A stretch of DNA of 64,000 nt from Marivita lacus (GCF_014637725.1 NZ_BMFC01000009.1:62001-126000); one strand, 5' to 3'. Positions 45,497 to 56,177 are shown, counted from the first letter of the stretch. Notes: a model not told the origin generated them from the sequence alone. Made by a program: numbers and translations.

Positions 45497-46597
45497 ATGA
45501 GCCTGAACACTTTCGGACATCTTTTCCGCGTGACCACTTGGGGCGAAAGCCACGGGCCTGCCTTGGGGGTGACCGTCGATGGCTGCCCACCGGGCGTTCC
45601 GATCGACGAAGGCATGATCCAGCACTGGCTCGACCGGCGCAAACCGGGGCAGAACAAGTACACGACCCAGCGTCGTGAAGCTGACGAGGTGAAGATCCTG
45701 TCGGGTGTCTTCGAAGGCCAGACCACGGGCACCCCGGTGCAGTTGATGATCGAGAACACTGACCAGAGGTCCAAGGATTACTCGGACATCATGGAGAAAT
45801 TCCGCCCCGGTCATGCCGATATAACCTATTGGCAGAAATACGGCATCCGCGACTATCGCGGCGGCGGGCGGTCCTCGGCGCGGGAAACGGCGTCGCGCGT
45901 GGCGGCGGGTGGTCTCGCGCGCGAGGCGATCCGGGCGTTGCTGCCCGGTGTGCAGATCACCGGCTACATGACACAGATGGGTCCGCACAAGATCGACCGG
46001 GACAGGTTCGACTGGGACGAGATCGAGAACAACCCGTTCTGGGTGCCGGACGCGCAGGCGGCGACGGATTGGGCCGACTATCTCGACGGGCTGCGCAAGT
46101 CGGGCGAAAGCGTCGGCGCGATCATCGAGGTTGTGGCGCGCGGCGTGCCTGCGGGTCTGGGTGCGCCCGTTTACGGCAAGCTGGACACCGATCTTGCCGC
46201 CGCGATGATGAGCATCAACGCGGTCAAGGGTGTGGAGATCGGTGAGGGCATGTCCTCGGCCATGTTGACCGGCACGTTGAACGCCGACGAGATCTTCATG
46301 GGTCCGAACGGGCCGGAATACAGCTCAAACCATGCGGGCGGCGTTCTGGGCGGGATCTCGACCGGGCAGGACATCGTCGTGCGGTTCGCCGTCAAACCGA
46401 CCTCCTCGATCCTCTCGACTCGACGGACGATCACCAAGTCCGGGGAAGAAACAGAGATCATCACAAAGGGTCGACACGACCCGTGCGTGGGCATCCGTGC
46501 GGTGCCGGTCGGAGAGGCAATGATGGCGTGCGTGATCCTTGACCACATGCTGCTGCACCGGGGCCAGGTGGGCGAGAACCGGGGCAAGATCGGGTAG
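45497..46597 (+). CDS. aroC: Chorismate synthase
   Basis: 366 residues. The start [20 protein letters not shown] contains the first family signature (GESHGPALG), followed by [21 protein letters not shown] and [17 protein letters not shown]. Reduced FMN is needed to convert EPSP into chorismate, the branch point to aromatic amino acids. It has its own ribosome site (AAGGAG). It converges with the DMT transporter gene. Confidence 0.97.
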   Translation: MSLNTFGHLFRVTTWGESHGPALGVTVDGCPPGVPIDEGMIQHWLDRRKPGQNKYTTQRREADEVKILSGVFEGQTTGTPVQLMIENTDQRSKDYSDIMEKFRPGHADITYWQKYGIRDYRGGGRSSARETASRVAAGGLAREAIRALLPGVQITGYMTQMGPHKIDRDRFDWDEIENNPFWVPDAQAATDWADYLDGLRKSGESVGAIIEVVARGVPAGLGAPVYGKLDTDLAAAMMSINAVKGVEIGEGMSSAMLTGTLNADEIFMGPNGPEYSSNHAGGVLGGISTGQDIVVRFAVKPTSSILSTRRTITKSGEETEIITKGRHDPCVGIRAVPVGEAMMACVILDHMLLHRGQVGENRGKIG

Positions 46598-46605
46598 CCT
46601 GCGGG

Positions 46606-47478
46606 TCAGGCTTTCACGGTCTGCCGCGACAATTGCACCGCAAGGATGCCGAAGGTGATGATGACAACACCGATGATGTCGGTCGCTCCGAGGGTTTCGG
46701 ACAGGACCAGCGCGGCGATGGCGACTCCCAGAAACGGGTTGAGGAAGTGGAAGGTCGCGGCCTTGACCGCGCCGATGCGGTTGACCAGCCAGAACCAGAC
46801 CAGCGTGGCGGCCAGCCCAGGCACCAGCGTGGTATAGACGAACGCCAGAACCAGCTTTGTGGACAGCGTGACTTCGACCGTTTCGAGCAGCAGGCCCGCG
46901 GGCCAGAGCACCGCACTGCCGATCAGCATTTGCAGCCCAACGATCATCATGAAATTGCCGCCTGAGCTTGCATTGCGCAGCGCCAGCGTGGCGACCGTCA
47001 GGGACAGCACACCGATCAGGCACAGGCCGACGCCGTACAAATCCGCCCCTGCACCAAGGCGCGCGCCCATGATGATCACCACCCCGCAGAAGCCCGCGAT
47101 CAGACCGACGACACCGATGGGCGACATGCGCTGTCCGGCGAAAAGCCAACCCGCAACCCCCACGAGCAGCGGCATGGACGAGGCGATGATGGCTGCCAAG
47201 GATGCCTCGATCCTTTGCATGGCGACAAAATTCAGCCCGAGATAAAGCGCGTTCTGGCAAATGCCGAAAATGATCGTCGCGCGCCATTGCAGTGGCGTCA
47301 GCCGCCAGCTTTGGCCCATCCAGAGGGCGATCAGGACCGCCAGTGCCCCCGAAATGGCAAACCGAAGCGCAAGCGCCATCAAAGGAGGCGCATCGGCAAC
47401 AATGATGCGGGCGGATGTAAAGGCTGAAGACCACATGACGGCAAAAGCCAGCCCCATCAGGATTGCGCGTATGTCCAA
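46606..47478 (-). CDS. DMT (EamA) family metabolite exporter
   Basis: 290 residues from TTG 47478, which follows CCGGAGGACC at good spacing. Ten membrane spans in two EamA halves: FAVMWSSAFTSARIIV opens the first, and the second half has NFMMIVGLQMLIG and LVPGLAATLVWFWLVNRIG. The substrate of RhaT/EamA members varies widely (amino acids, sugars, nucleotides) and cannot be told here. An in-frame extension to 47580 is Cys-rich and not hydrophobic, so it is rejected. Confidence 0.87.
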   Translation of the reverse strand: MDIRAILMGLAFAVMWSSAFTSARIIVADAPPLMALALRFAISGALAVLIALWMGQSWRLTPLQWRATIIFGICQNALYLGLNFVAMQRIEASLAAIIASSMPLLVGVAGWLFAGQRMSPIGVVGLIAGFCGVVIIMGARLGAGADLYGVGLCLIGVLSLTVATLALRNASSGGNFMMIVGLQMLIGSAVLWPAGLLLETVEVTLSTKLVLAFVYTTLVPGLAATLVWFWLVNRIGAVKAATFHFLNPFLGVAIAALVLSETLGATDIIGVVIITFGILAVQLSRQTVKA

Positions 47479-47744
47479 GAGGTCCTCCGGTCGGGGATTT
47501 TGTGCTGCGGACGCAGTCAGGGGCGGTACCGTGGCACATCTACACATCGCGCGGCGGAAACTGCAATGTCTGCAATGCAATACACCTAGGCGCGTCGAAG
47601 GTGCCCGCCCCTGTTTCGAGAGATGCGCAACAAAGTTGCGGCATCCTTGCCATGAATGGAAATGCTTGCATGCGCACAGGCTTGCGGCGCTACCAGACTG
47701 GTGTAACGGTCACAGATGACCGACCACAAATGAATGAGTGCGAC

Positions 47745-48023
47745 ATGACCAGAGCCAAGGCTTTCCTCGCGGCCCCCCTGACATTGCTGATCCTTGCGGC
47801 CTGCGAACCGGTGCCTACCTCAGGTGGACCGGGCGGTGCGGGCCGTGTCACAGTGCCCGAGGCGGTGTCGTCCATTGCGGCGTCCCATCAAGACCTCACA
47901 ACGGCACGGGTGCGGGAAGACGATGGGTGTTACTGGTACACCCATCGCGGCCCGGTCGAGACGACCGAACTGCCCTTGCGGACCAGCAACGGCAATCCGA
48001 TCTGTGTGCGTCCGGCGGGCTGA
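47745..48023 (+). CDS. Small lipoprotein of unknown function
   Basis: 92 residues from ATG 47745. The signal peptide has a basic start (MTRAKAFL), a hydrophobic core and a lipobox LAAC, so the Cys at about residue 19 would be lipidated. The mature part is short, with two more Cys residues (DGCYWY and NPICVRPAG) that may form a disulfide. The WYTHRGPVETTELPLRT region is hydrophilic. No domain is recognised. An ATG at 47730 would add five residues. Confidence 0.65.
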   Translation: MTRAKAFLAAPLTLLILAACEPVPTSGGPGGAGRVTVPEAVSSIAASHQDLTTARVREDDGCYWYTHRGPVETTELPLRTSNGNPICVRPAG

Positions 48024-48034
48024 CCCCTACTGCG

Positions 48035-48679
48035 TCAGAGAGGGCCACCGTCTGTCGGGTAGAGATAGGCGGTGACCCCGGTGTCGACCTGATCGTAGAG
48101 CGCATTGATGTGCGCCATGACCATGCGCACGCAGCCCGAGCTTGCGCGCGTTCCGATGGAGCGCGGTGCCGGTGTACCGTGGATGCGGAGATACGTGTCG
48201 CGGTTGCCGACATAGAGATAAAGCGCCCGCGATCCCAACGCGTTGTCAGGTCCGGGAGGCATCCCCTCGGCCCAGCGCTCGTAGACCTCCGGTTCGCGTT
48301 CGATCATCGCGGGGGTCGGTGTCCAATTCGGCCATTTTGCCTTGCGCCGGATCGTGTACACCCCCGGCTCGTACAGCCCGTCACGCCCGATGGCCACGCC
48401 GTACCGCATCGCGGTCCCGCCGGCCTCAATGTGGTAGAGATAGCGGGCCACCGCATCGACATGGATGTCACCCGGCGTCAGCCCAGGATTGGCCTGAACG
48501 CGCTGAGGCAGGTATCGCGGGTGCAGATCCCATGGATTGGTAGTGCCCAGATCGAAATTCGCAGGCGTGATCTGCGTGTCCCATCCATCCCAGTCTCTTG
48601 GGGCGGCAAACGCCGGTCCGACAAGGGCGGGCGCGGCCAGGGTGGTGAGAGTGACGATCATCTGGCGTCTGGTGAACAT
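48035..48679 (-). CDS. L,D-transpeptidase (YkuD family)
   Basis: 214 residues from ATG 48679. A twin-arginine-like or Sec signal (MFTRRQMIVTLTTLAAPALV) leads to the catalytic domain. The YkuD motif is complete: LRIHGTPAPRSIGTRASSGC split as RIHGTPAP and SSGCVRMVMAHI, with the nucleophile Cys. The enzyme makes 3-3 crosslinks in peptidoglycan or attaches lipoproteins. It converges with the small lipoprotein gene 11 bp away. That the lipoprotein is a partner is only a guess. Confidence 0.92.
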   Translation of the reverse strand: MFTRRQMIVTLTTLAAPALVGPAFAAPRDWDGWDTQITPANFDLGTTNPWDLHPRYLPQRVQANPGLTPGDIHVDAVARYLYHIEAGGTAMRYGVAIGRDGLYEPGVYTIRRKAKWPNWTPTPAMIEREPEVYERWAEGMPPGPDNALGSRALYLYVGNRDTYLRIHGTPAPRSIGTRASSGCVRMVMAHINALYDQVDTGVTAYLYPTDGGPL

Positions 48680-48793
48680 GGGCAGCCTTTCAAACGTGTT
48701 GGGTCTGCAAAGATGCAGGGCCCACAATATGCAAGATTTCAGGTATGTATTGAAACCGCCAAATTCATCCCGGTTTCAAATGAAAATTGACGC

Positions 48794-48821
48794 TTGCACA
48801 GACATTTGTGCGGTTGTGCAA
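48794..48821. other. Dyad TTGCACA-N13-TTGTGCAA in the gap upstream of the L,D-transpeptidase gene
   Basis: TTGCACA at 48794 and TTGTGCAA ending at 48821 are inverted halves separated by about 13 bp. They lie between the FAH-family gene end and the transpeptidase promoter region. An operator or a weak terminator are both possible. Confidence 0.35.
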
Positions 48822-48872
48822 CACAGTCGCTCGCGTCTCGGGTTATCGCAGCGGACAGGCCACAATCAATGG

Positions 48873-49646
48873 TCATGCCTCTGAAGGGGCAACCAGCATC
48901 ACACTCAGACCGCCTATGCCTTCGATCACCACTTCGACCTCCATCCCGGCCTTCACCGGGCGCGCGCCCAGCGATGTGCCGCAGGCGATCAGATCACCGG
49001 GATTGAGGGTCATGTCCTGCGACAACAGGCTGACGATGTGCGCAGGCGGCAGGATCATGTCGGACGCCGGATAGGATTGGCGTTCGCGGCCATTGACCAG
49101 AACAGTGACGGTCACGTCTTGCCACTCCAGATCGGTTTCGATCACCGGACCGACAACCCCGAAACCATCAAAGCTCTTGGAGCGGGTCCATTGCGGAAAG
49201 GACGGATCGGCGTTGAGGATATCGAGAGAGGTCATGTCATTGATGCAGGTGTAGCCGAAGATGGCCTGCTGTGCCTCTTCGGGCGACACAGTCTTGCAGG
49301 TTTGTCCGATGACGATGCCCAGCTCACCCTCGAAAATCACGCGACCGGCGGAGTCCGGCAGTTCCACCTCTGCCCCCGGACCGGACAGAGACGTGTCGGC
49401 CTTGAAGAACCACAGCGGGTGTGTCGGATGTTCGTGCCCGCCCTTTTCGGCAGCCGCCTTGAAATTGTTCCAGAGCCCGATGAATTTGCCCGGAACCACC
49501 GGAGGCAGCAGCGTTACATCTGATACCGGTACGGGGTCGCCCGCTGCAATGTCCGATCCGAGACCCGCGCGCGGATGAAACATCCCGTCTTCAATGACCC
49601 CTGTCATTGCGTCGCTTCCGGCGACGGCTCCCCTGGCCCATTTCAT
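48873..49646 (-). CDS. Fumarylacetoacetate hydrolase family protein
   Basis: 257 residues from ATG 49646, behind CGGGAGGACAG; a longer frame to 49700 lacks a ribosome site. The FAH fold is clear: PPVVPGKFIGLWNNF, then FEGELGIVIGQTC with the metal-binding Glu residues, YTCINDMTSLD, and GDLIACGTSLG. Members open rings or decarboxylate in aromatic breakdown, including 5-oxo or 2-hydroxyhepta-diene dioate steps. The exact reaction is not clear. Confidence 0.88.
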   Translation of the reverse strand: MKWARGAVAGSDAMTGVIEDGMFHPRAGLGSDIAAGDPVPVSDVTLLPPVVPGKFIGLWNNFKAAAEKGGHEHPTHPLWFFKADTSLSGPGAEVELPDSAGRVIFEGELGIVIGQTCKTVSPEEAQQAIFGYTCINDMTSLDILNADPSFPQWTRSKSFDGFGVVGPVIETDLEWQDVTVTVLVNGRERQSYPASDMILPPAHIVSLLSQDMTLNPGDLIACGTSLGARPVKAGMEVEVVIEGIGGLSVMLVAPSEA

Positions 49647-49778
49647 GATCTGTCCTCCCGCTGGCATGGTCTGTGCGGTCTCGGAAAACCGCAGGTTCAC
49701 GGTCTTATAAGTCGCCTTTCAGGAGGTTCCACGGAATTCGACATCCGCAGCCATAAGCCCGTCACGGCTCCGATTTTG

Positions 49779-49805
49779 AAAAAACCCCGCCGAAGAACGA
49801 CGGGG
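49779..49805 (-). terminator. Rho-independent terminator of ccrM
   Basis: On the minus strand CCCCGTCG, loop TTCTT, CGGCGGGG, then TTTTTT. One G-U wobble in the stem. It begins 57 nt after the ccrM stop codon. Confidence 0.88.
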
Positions 49806-49861
49806 CAAGGTGTAGTGCCGCGCGGATCATGGCCGCAGGCACCGGCGGTGTTCGGTAAATG

Positions 49862-51058
<1,197 letters not shown>

Positions 51059-51080
51059 AATTGGTTATGAAATTGACTTG

Positions 51081-51686
51081 TCACAAGATATTGTGCACCG
51101 GCCGAAACGAACGTCTATGGTGTGGGGTTGCACCAAGATTTCGAAGGGCTTCTTTGTGACATTTCGTGGGGTATCCCTGATTTCGCTCCCAGCCGTAGCC
51201 GGGAAACTGTTGCGCCAAATCCCACATGATCGCGTCACGCCGTGTTTTCGCCATGATTGACGCCGCGGCGATGCTCAGCGACAGGCTGTCTCCCTTCACG
51301 ATTGGCGTCGCCGACAGGGTCAGATCACGCGGGACAAGATTGCCATCGATCAGCACGTGATCGGGGGATGCGCTTAGTGCCGCGACCGCCCGGCACATGG
51401 CGAGATGACTGGCGCGCAGGATGTTGATCTCGTCGATTTCTTCGACACTGGCCAGCCCGACGCCCACCTCGGCCTGCGCCAGAATGAGGTCCAGTAGCGC
51501 GTTCCGTTTCTTGGCCGTCAACATCTTGGAATCATTGAGGCCGATGGGCACCCTTGCGGGATCAAGGATCACCGCAGCCGCAACAACCGGCCCGGCCAAA
51601 GGCCCCCTGCCCGCCTCGTCCACACCGGCGATCCGCATGACGCCCCGCATCCGCAAACCGTCTTCAACATCAAAGCTTGGTCCCAT
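51081..51686 (-). CDS. rnhB: Ribonuclease HII
   Basis: 201 residues from ATG 51686. Catalytic acidic residues appear in RIAGVDEAGRGPLAGPVV (Asp-Glu) and in VLIDGNLVPRDL and SIAAASIMAKTRRD. The ending HRRSFRPVHNIL is typical. It removes RNA from DNA-RNA hybrids and single ribonucleotides from DNA. An in-frame extension to 51815 has no family support. The order rnhB-ccrM is common in alphaproteobacteria. Confidence 0.95.
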   Translation of the reverse strand: MGPSFDVEDGLRMRGVMRIAGVDEAGRGPLAGPVVAAAVILDPARVPIGLNDSKMLTAKKRNALLDLILAQAEVGVGLASVEEIDEINILRASHLAMCRAVAALSASPDHVLIDGNLVPRDLTLSATPIVKGDSLSLSIAAASIMAKTRRDAIMWDLAQQFPGYGWERNQGYPTKCHKEALRNLGATPHHRRSFRPVHNIL

Positions 51687-51861
51687 GCCCCCAACTTGAC
51701 CAACCCGCCCGCAAAGGCAAGGCACGGCGGGCGTTTTCGTATCATCCATCGCCCGGTTTGGCGCCGCGTATGTGTTTTTGCGATTTAGGTGGAATACCCA
51801 CTGGACACGCCCCAAACCGTGACCTAGAACGCCGCCACCCGAACGTATATCGTTCTCCCGT

Positions 51862-51936
51862 GCCCGGGTAGCTCAGGGGTAGAGCAGTGGATTGAAAATC
51901 CTCGTGTCGGTGGTTCGATTCCGCCCCCGGGCACCA
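51862..51936 (+). tRNA. tRNA-Phe (anticodon GAA)
   Basis: 75 nt including the encoded CCA. The acceptor stem GCCCGGG pairs with CCCGGGC, and the D arm GCTCAGGGGTAGAGC and T arm GGTGGTTCGATTCCGCC are regular. The anticodon GAA is at 51894-51896 in the loop TTGAAAA. One T-T opposition sits in the anticodon stem. The gene is intact because the element's integration restored its 3' half. Confidence 0.97.
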
Positions 51937-51937
51937 C
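51891..51937 (+). repeat. Left attachment site (47-bp direct repeat within tRNA-Phe)
   Basis: The sequence from the anticodon loop through the CCA plus one C is identical to 62675-62721. Bases on either side differ between the two copies, which defines the repeat ends. Confidence 0.95.
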
Positions 51938-52242
51938 AAAAACAAATTAAAACAATATCTTAATCAAGCGCCGAAGACTCGCTAGCTGCGTCGACTGCGC
52001 CTTGGGTATCATTCGGGTAGCAAAAAACAGCTAGGTTGCGACCAGTTGTCTAACGGTAAGGATGCACCCCCCAGATCAGCAGAGGTTGTTTTGACCCCCA
52101 GTTGGCTAGCTTGCTGGCGGTAGGCAATGGAGTATCACTTAGATAGGGTGCGACGTTGCTCGCACACACCATATCTTGTAGCGTCAATGAAGAAGGCAGC
52201 CGCGAGTCGTCCCTAAGAGCAAATGGCGCCAAAGGATTGAGA
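51938..52242. other. Left end of the element: candidate integrase arm site and leader of the methyltransferase operon
   Basis: No gene is seen in these 305 bp. GGGTATCA at 52004-52011 and GGGTAGCA at 52015-52022 repeat with an 11-bp period; the same pair with the same spacing recurs near the right end (62525-62543). The rest is moderately A+T-rich and should carry the promoter of the methyltransferase gene, though no clear -35/-10 pair stands out. Confidence 0.6.
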
Positions 52243-53208
52243 ATGATCGACAGCTTACTGGTTGGAAACTCTGCAGAAATCATGAAGGAGCTGCCTGACG
52301 GTAGCGTCGACCTAATTGTAACATCGCCTCCATACTGGGACGCTGTCGAATATGACCAAGGTAGGGCGTCTTGGGCAAGCTATGACGAGTACCTAGAGGA
52401 GATGATGCGCGTTTGGGCACAGTGTGCCCGAGTACTACGGCCTAACGGAAAACTCTGCATCAATGCCCCAATCATGCCAGTTCCAAAGGCGGTGATTGAA
52501 CAACATACGCGGCACTTGAAAAATATTGCATTCGACTTGGAACACATGATTTTGGAACGTACCGACCTAGAGCGGTACAGCCTATTTGTTTGGCAAAAAC
52601 AAACATCAAAGATGATGTTTGGGAGCTACCCATATCCCGGAAACATTATCGAGAATAATACTGTTGAGTTCATCAATGTCTACGTGAAGCCCGGCAAGCC
52701 GCCAAAATTCGAACCTGAGGTTAAAGAAGCCAATAGGTTGACGCGTACTGAATGGATCGATCTCGCACAGCAGGTTTGGTTCATGTATCCTGAAGATGTA
52801 AAGCGCGATGGCGACCATCCGGCCCCTTTCCCTTCGAAGCTCCCTGCACGCTTGGTCAGACTATATACCTACGGTGCAGTGGGCAACTTCGACGGAGAAA
52901 TAGTTTTGGATCCGTTCGTTGGAACAGGAACTACTTGTGCTGTTGCAAAGTCCATGGGTCGACGGTTCATTGGGATCGACATCAACGAAAAGTATATTGC
53001 GCTTGCTGAGCAAAAGATCGCAAACGCCCCACCTTTTGACCCCCTTCTCCTCGTCGGTCGCGCCAAATACCCCGGAAAAGAGGAGCTTTTGGAAATTGCG
53101 CAGTCGGATGCTGGGAGTAAGGGAAAACAAGCCGAAGCCAAGCATAAGCGCAAGACATACGGTCGCACTGTGCCGATAAAAGAAACGGATCAGCTTAATC
53201 TGTTCTAG
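52243..53208 (+). CDS. Beta-class DNA methyltransferase (N4-cytosine or N6-adenine)
   Basis: 321 residues from ATG 52243, behind AAAGGATTGAGA. The catalytic motif TSPPYW (S28-P-P-Y31-W) comes first and the SAM motif LDPFVGTGTT (D223 onward) last, so this is a beta-class (permuted) enzyme. SPPY is most common in N4-cytosine methyltransferases but also occurs in N6-adenine ones. The 180-residue middle should read the target. It is unlike the host CcrM outside these motifs. It heads a three-gene, A+T-rich operon with two nuclease genes (18 bp to the next), so it is probably the protective methylase. Confidence 0.9.
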   Translation: MIDSLLVGNSAEIMKELPDGSVDLIVTSPPYWDAVEYDQGRASWASYDEYLEEMMRVWAQCARVLRPNGKLCINAPIMPVPKAVIEQHTRHLKNIAFDLEHMILERTDLERYSLFVWQKQTSKMMFGSYPYPGNIIENNTVEFINVYVKPGKPPKFEPEVKEANRLTRTEWIDLAQQVWFMYPEDVKRDGDHPAPFPSKLPARLVRLYTYGAVGNFDGEIVLDPFVGTGTTCAVAKSMGRRFIGIDINEKYIALAEQKIANAPPFDPLLLVGRAKYPGKEELLEIAQSDAGSKGKQAEAKHKRKTYGRTVPIKETDQLNLF

Positions 53209-53226
53209 ACAAACTGGAGTTTACGG

Positions 53227-54609
53227 ATGGCGAAGGGGAAGGTTGCCGTCCCTAAAGAGTGGCGGAAGTTCGTCAACGAATACGGTAAAGAGCAGCATTA
53301 CTGGTATGTGCCTAAAGGGCTGGCCGTCAGCGTTGATGCTATCAAGCATCGCCTAAGAGTTCTGAAACAGTTCGAGAACACAAATCCATGGCGCGACGTC
53401 CAGCATGATTTTGTTGAGGCGTTGAACAATCAAGGTATATCATCAGCACGCGCCGAATGGGACGGTGGGGGTGCTCCCCTGGCGCGAATGCTTAAGCAAG
53501 TATTTGCAATGCTTGGACTCGCTTGGGTTCAACCTTCTGATTTGATCGAACTCACCGATGTTGGAAATGAATTTCTGAACTCTTCTGAGCCTGAGAAAGT
53601 GTTGTCCCGGCAAGTCTTCCGATATCAGTTCACCAACCCAAGCGTCAACGCGTCAGTCCACCATGCCGTTAATGTTCATCCGGTGCCGTTCATTGTCGAA
53701 GCCCTTCGTAATACCGATGATAGATTCATTTCACCAATTGAATATGTGCTGTTTCTATCACGGGCAAAAAAATATGGCGATTTCGAGGCAGTAGTTGATC
53801 GCATTCACCGCTTTCGGCAACTCGGCGAAGGCCAGCAGAAGGCGATAATTGACCAATGCGAGCGCTATAAATTGGCAGGTGTGCGCCGGACAAGTATGCT
53901 TAACACCATCCGGCTAAATCGTTCGTATGCATTGAAATTCTTTTCTTTATCCGAGCTATTTGAGATCGGCGATGATGGAAAAATTGTGCTTTCTTCGGGT
54001 CAGCACTTGAATGCCAGGAGGCTCCTGAACTCATACAACGCATCCGGGGAATACATTCAGTTCGATAATGAAGAAGACTGGATCGCATTTTACGGCGGAA
54101 CTGCTGAGATGCCCAATCAGTCTAGTGCCCTTGAGTACTATGTAAAGCGAGGCAAGATCGAACAAGCTAAAGCCACAAAGAAAAAGCAATCGAAGAGCAA
54201 GGCTGATTTTGATGAATTTGAGGACATGATCGTTTCAGAGAAAGCTCTTGAAGATTATTTGGAGCATAACCTGAATGCTGTCGGAGATCGCGTCAAAAGC
54301 AACCTTGAACTTGTTGGAAGACAATACAGCACTCCTGTTGGTCCAATTGATCTTCTAGCAAAAGATCGGAAGACAGGAGACTACGTTGTTTTGGAGTTAA
54401 AAAAAGGCCGGTCAGCGGATAAGGTCTTTGGCCAGTGCTCACGTTACATGGGTTGGATACGACGAAACCTTGCTTCACCTGGACAAGACGTCCATGGCGT
54501 GATTGTAGCGCGATCAATTGACGAAAAACTGAAAGCGGCAAGGGATGCCCATGATACAAAGGTTCATCTTATCGAGTTTGAGCTGAAGCTGGGCGCAAGA
54601 TCGGTGTAG
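53227..54609 (+). CDS. Putative restriction endonuclease subunit 1: AlwI/BstNBI-like domain plus NucS-like nuclease domain
   Basis: 460 residues from ATG 53227, behind CTGGAG. The N-terminal ~220 residues follow the AlwI/BstNBI layout: HYWYVPKG start, RVLKQFENTNPW, an ELTDVGNEFLNS segment, RQVFRYQFTNPS, VHPVPFIVEALR, ISPIEYVLFLSRA and IHRFRQL. A C-terminal domain (about 345-455) has the PD-(D/E)XK pattern of NucS/RecB-like nucleases: GPIDLL (D375), then VVLELKKG (E390-x-K392) and FGQCSRYMGWI. A Lys-rich linker (KATKKKQSKSKAD) joins the halves. The fold assignments rest on my reading of motifs. The next gene is a collinear paralogue 2 bp away. Confidence 0.75.
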   Translation: MAKGKVAVPKEWRKFVNEYGKEQHYWYVPKGLAVSVDAIKHRLRVLKQFENTNPWRDVQHDFVEALNNQGISSARAEWDGGGAPLARMLKQVFAMLGLAWVQPSDLIELTDVGNEFLNSSEPEKVLSRQVFRYQFTNPSVNASVHHAVNVHPVPFIVEALRNTDDRFISPIEYVLFLSRAKKYGDFEAVVDRIHRFRQLGEGQQKAIIDQCERYKLAGVRRTSMLNTIRLNRSYALKFFSLSELFEIGDDGKIVLSSGQHLNARRLLNSYNASGEYIQFDNEEDWIAFYGGTAEMPNQSSALEYYVKRGKIEQAKATKKKQSKSKADFDEFEDMIVSEKALEDYLEHNLNAVGDRVKSNLELVGRQYSTPVGPIDLLAKDRKTGDYVVLELKKGRSADKVFGQCSRYMGWIRRNLASPGQDVHGVIVARSIDEKLKAARDAHDTKVHLIEFELKLGARSV

Positions 54610-54611
54610 TC

Positions 54612-55955
54612 ATGGCGGCAGGCGGATTTTGGGATGCATTTGTCGAAGAGTATTCTAGCAGCGAAGTTTATTGGTTTTTTCCTAAGGGTTCGACGGTAGA
54701 CACGGATCAATTCAGGGAAAAATTCCGGGTTTTCGATCTTTTTGAGGGTATGATTTGGCGCCCTGATCTTCATGGAGAGATTCTGCGAGAACTGCGAAGC
54801 GAGGGACTCTCTTCTGCTGGGGCCGCTCTGCCACGAATGATCAAGCGAGTATTTGAGGTTATGGGGCTTTGCATTGTAGAAAGCGACCAGCCAATTAGAA
54901 TTACGAACATTGGAAAGCAGTTCTTGGATGAAGATAGCGGACCGAGTAGAGTTTTGGATCGTTCTATTTGGCGATATCAATTGCCGACACCAGTCAATGA
55001 CAGCGATGTCACACACGGCATTGCGCTTCATCCCCATCCATTTTTGGTCGAAGTTCTTTTGCGAGGCATGCTTGAGATCAGCGCAGAAGAATACGCATTG
55101 TTCGTTGCAAGATCAATGAAGCCAGAGGATGTGGAGAAGTCTGTTGAACGTATCGCAGAGTGGAGGGGTCTCAAAGAAAATGAGAGAAAAACGATAAGAA
55201 ATCGATTGTCTGGTACAGTTCTTCAAACAATTGAAAGAAATAGATCATATGCGTTTGCATTCCACAACTGTGATCTCGCTATAAGCAAGGGCGGTCAGAC
55301 TCTTTCCGTCAGGCATGCGAACGTAGCGTCGCTCGAACGCAGGCTCGAACTATTCAAGCAACGTGCCCCCCTGTATCATTTTGAAACAGAAAAAGACTAC
55401 GTTGAGTTTATCGCCAGCGAACCAGAAACGAAGACGCCGCTGGAAGAACTTGAGCACTATGTGGATGTTTCTGATGTGGAAAATGCTGTTCGAGCATTCA
55501 AGAAGCTTCCCGATGAGTTTCGGGCTGGACAAAGTGTTGAAGACTTTGAGAAAGAACAGTTTCTTGAGAGGGACCTTGAGCAGTTTTTGGCAAGGAATAT
55601 GGAGTTAATTGAGCCAGGTCTGGTATTCAAATCGAGGCAGTACCAGACTGCGACGGGTCCATTGGACCTGTTGGGGGTGGCAGCGAATGGGGATTTGGTT
55701 GTCATTGAACTGAAAAAGGGCCGCGCTTCTGACAAGGTGTTCGGTCAAATAGCCCGGTATATGGGCAGCATGATGAACGAAGCAGAGATCGGCCAAATCG
55801 TTCGCGGATTTATTGTTGCGAGAGAGGTAGACCAAAGACTTGTGCTTGCGAGTCGGATTTCTGCCGAAAACCGACTAAAGGCGCTTGTGTTTGAACTTGA
55901 AGACAGTGATGGGAAGGAACGTTGGGTTAAGATTGGTTCAGAGAGTTTACTTTGA
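54612..55955 (+). CDS. Putative restriction endonuclease subunit 2, paralogue of subunit 1
   Basis: 447 residues, start 2 bp after the previous stop. It aligns end to end with subunit 1: VYWFFPKG, RVFDLFEGMIW, RMIKRVFEVMGL, IRITNIGKQFLD, LHPHPFLVEVLL, ISAEEYALFVARS, RNRSYAFAF, then the C-terminal GPLDLLG (D352), VVIELKKG (E366-x-K368) and VFGQIARYMGS. Both active sites look intact, so each copy could cut one strand. The middle of the protein has diverged most. Two different subunits beside one methylase suggest a heterodimer reading an asymmetric site. Codon use and A+T content match its operon partners, not the host. Confidence 0.75.
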   Translation: MAAGGFWDAFVEEYSSSEVYWFFPKGSTVDTDQFREKFRVFDLFEGMIWRPDLHGEILRELRSEGLSSAGAALPRMIKRVFEVMGLCIVESDQPIRITNIGKQFLDEDSGPSRVLDRSIWRYQLPTPVNDSDVTHGIALHPHPFLVEVLLRGMLEISAEEYALFVARSMKPEDVEKSVERIAEWRGLKENERKTIRNRLSGTVLQTIERNRSYAFAFHNCDLAISKGGQTLSVRHANVASLERRLELFKQRAPLYHFETEKDYVEFIASEPETKTPLEELEHYVDVSDVENAVRAFKKLPDEFRAGQSVEDFEKEQFLERDLEQFLARNMELIEPGLVFKSRQYQTATGPLDLLGVAANGDLVVIELKKGRASDKVFGQIARYMGSMMNEAEIGQIVRGFIVAREVDQRLVLASRISAENRLKALVFELEDSDGKERWVKIGSESLL

Positions 55956-56177
55956 TCTCTTTTCCTTGCGATTTGAGCTTCTTACCATGTATTTCTTTTG
56001 AGATTTCTGGAAAAGATTTACTTCTTTGTCTACGTGGGGCCTCACCTTTTTGGAGAATCCACCGTCGGATATATCCGGCGGGACAGAGTGAAACCCTGTG
56101 TTTACTGAATTTTTCGTTCAAGCATTGAACAGTTGAAAGTACTTGTTGGGTGGATGGCAGTGTCCGGGTTCGTGAAT

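Noticed and set aside
52243-53208. The island methyltransferase as a second copy of CcrM
   Set aside because: It lacks the C-terminal CcrM extension, has TSPPYW in place of ADPPYN, and its recognition region is unrelated.
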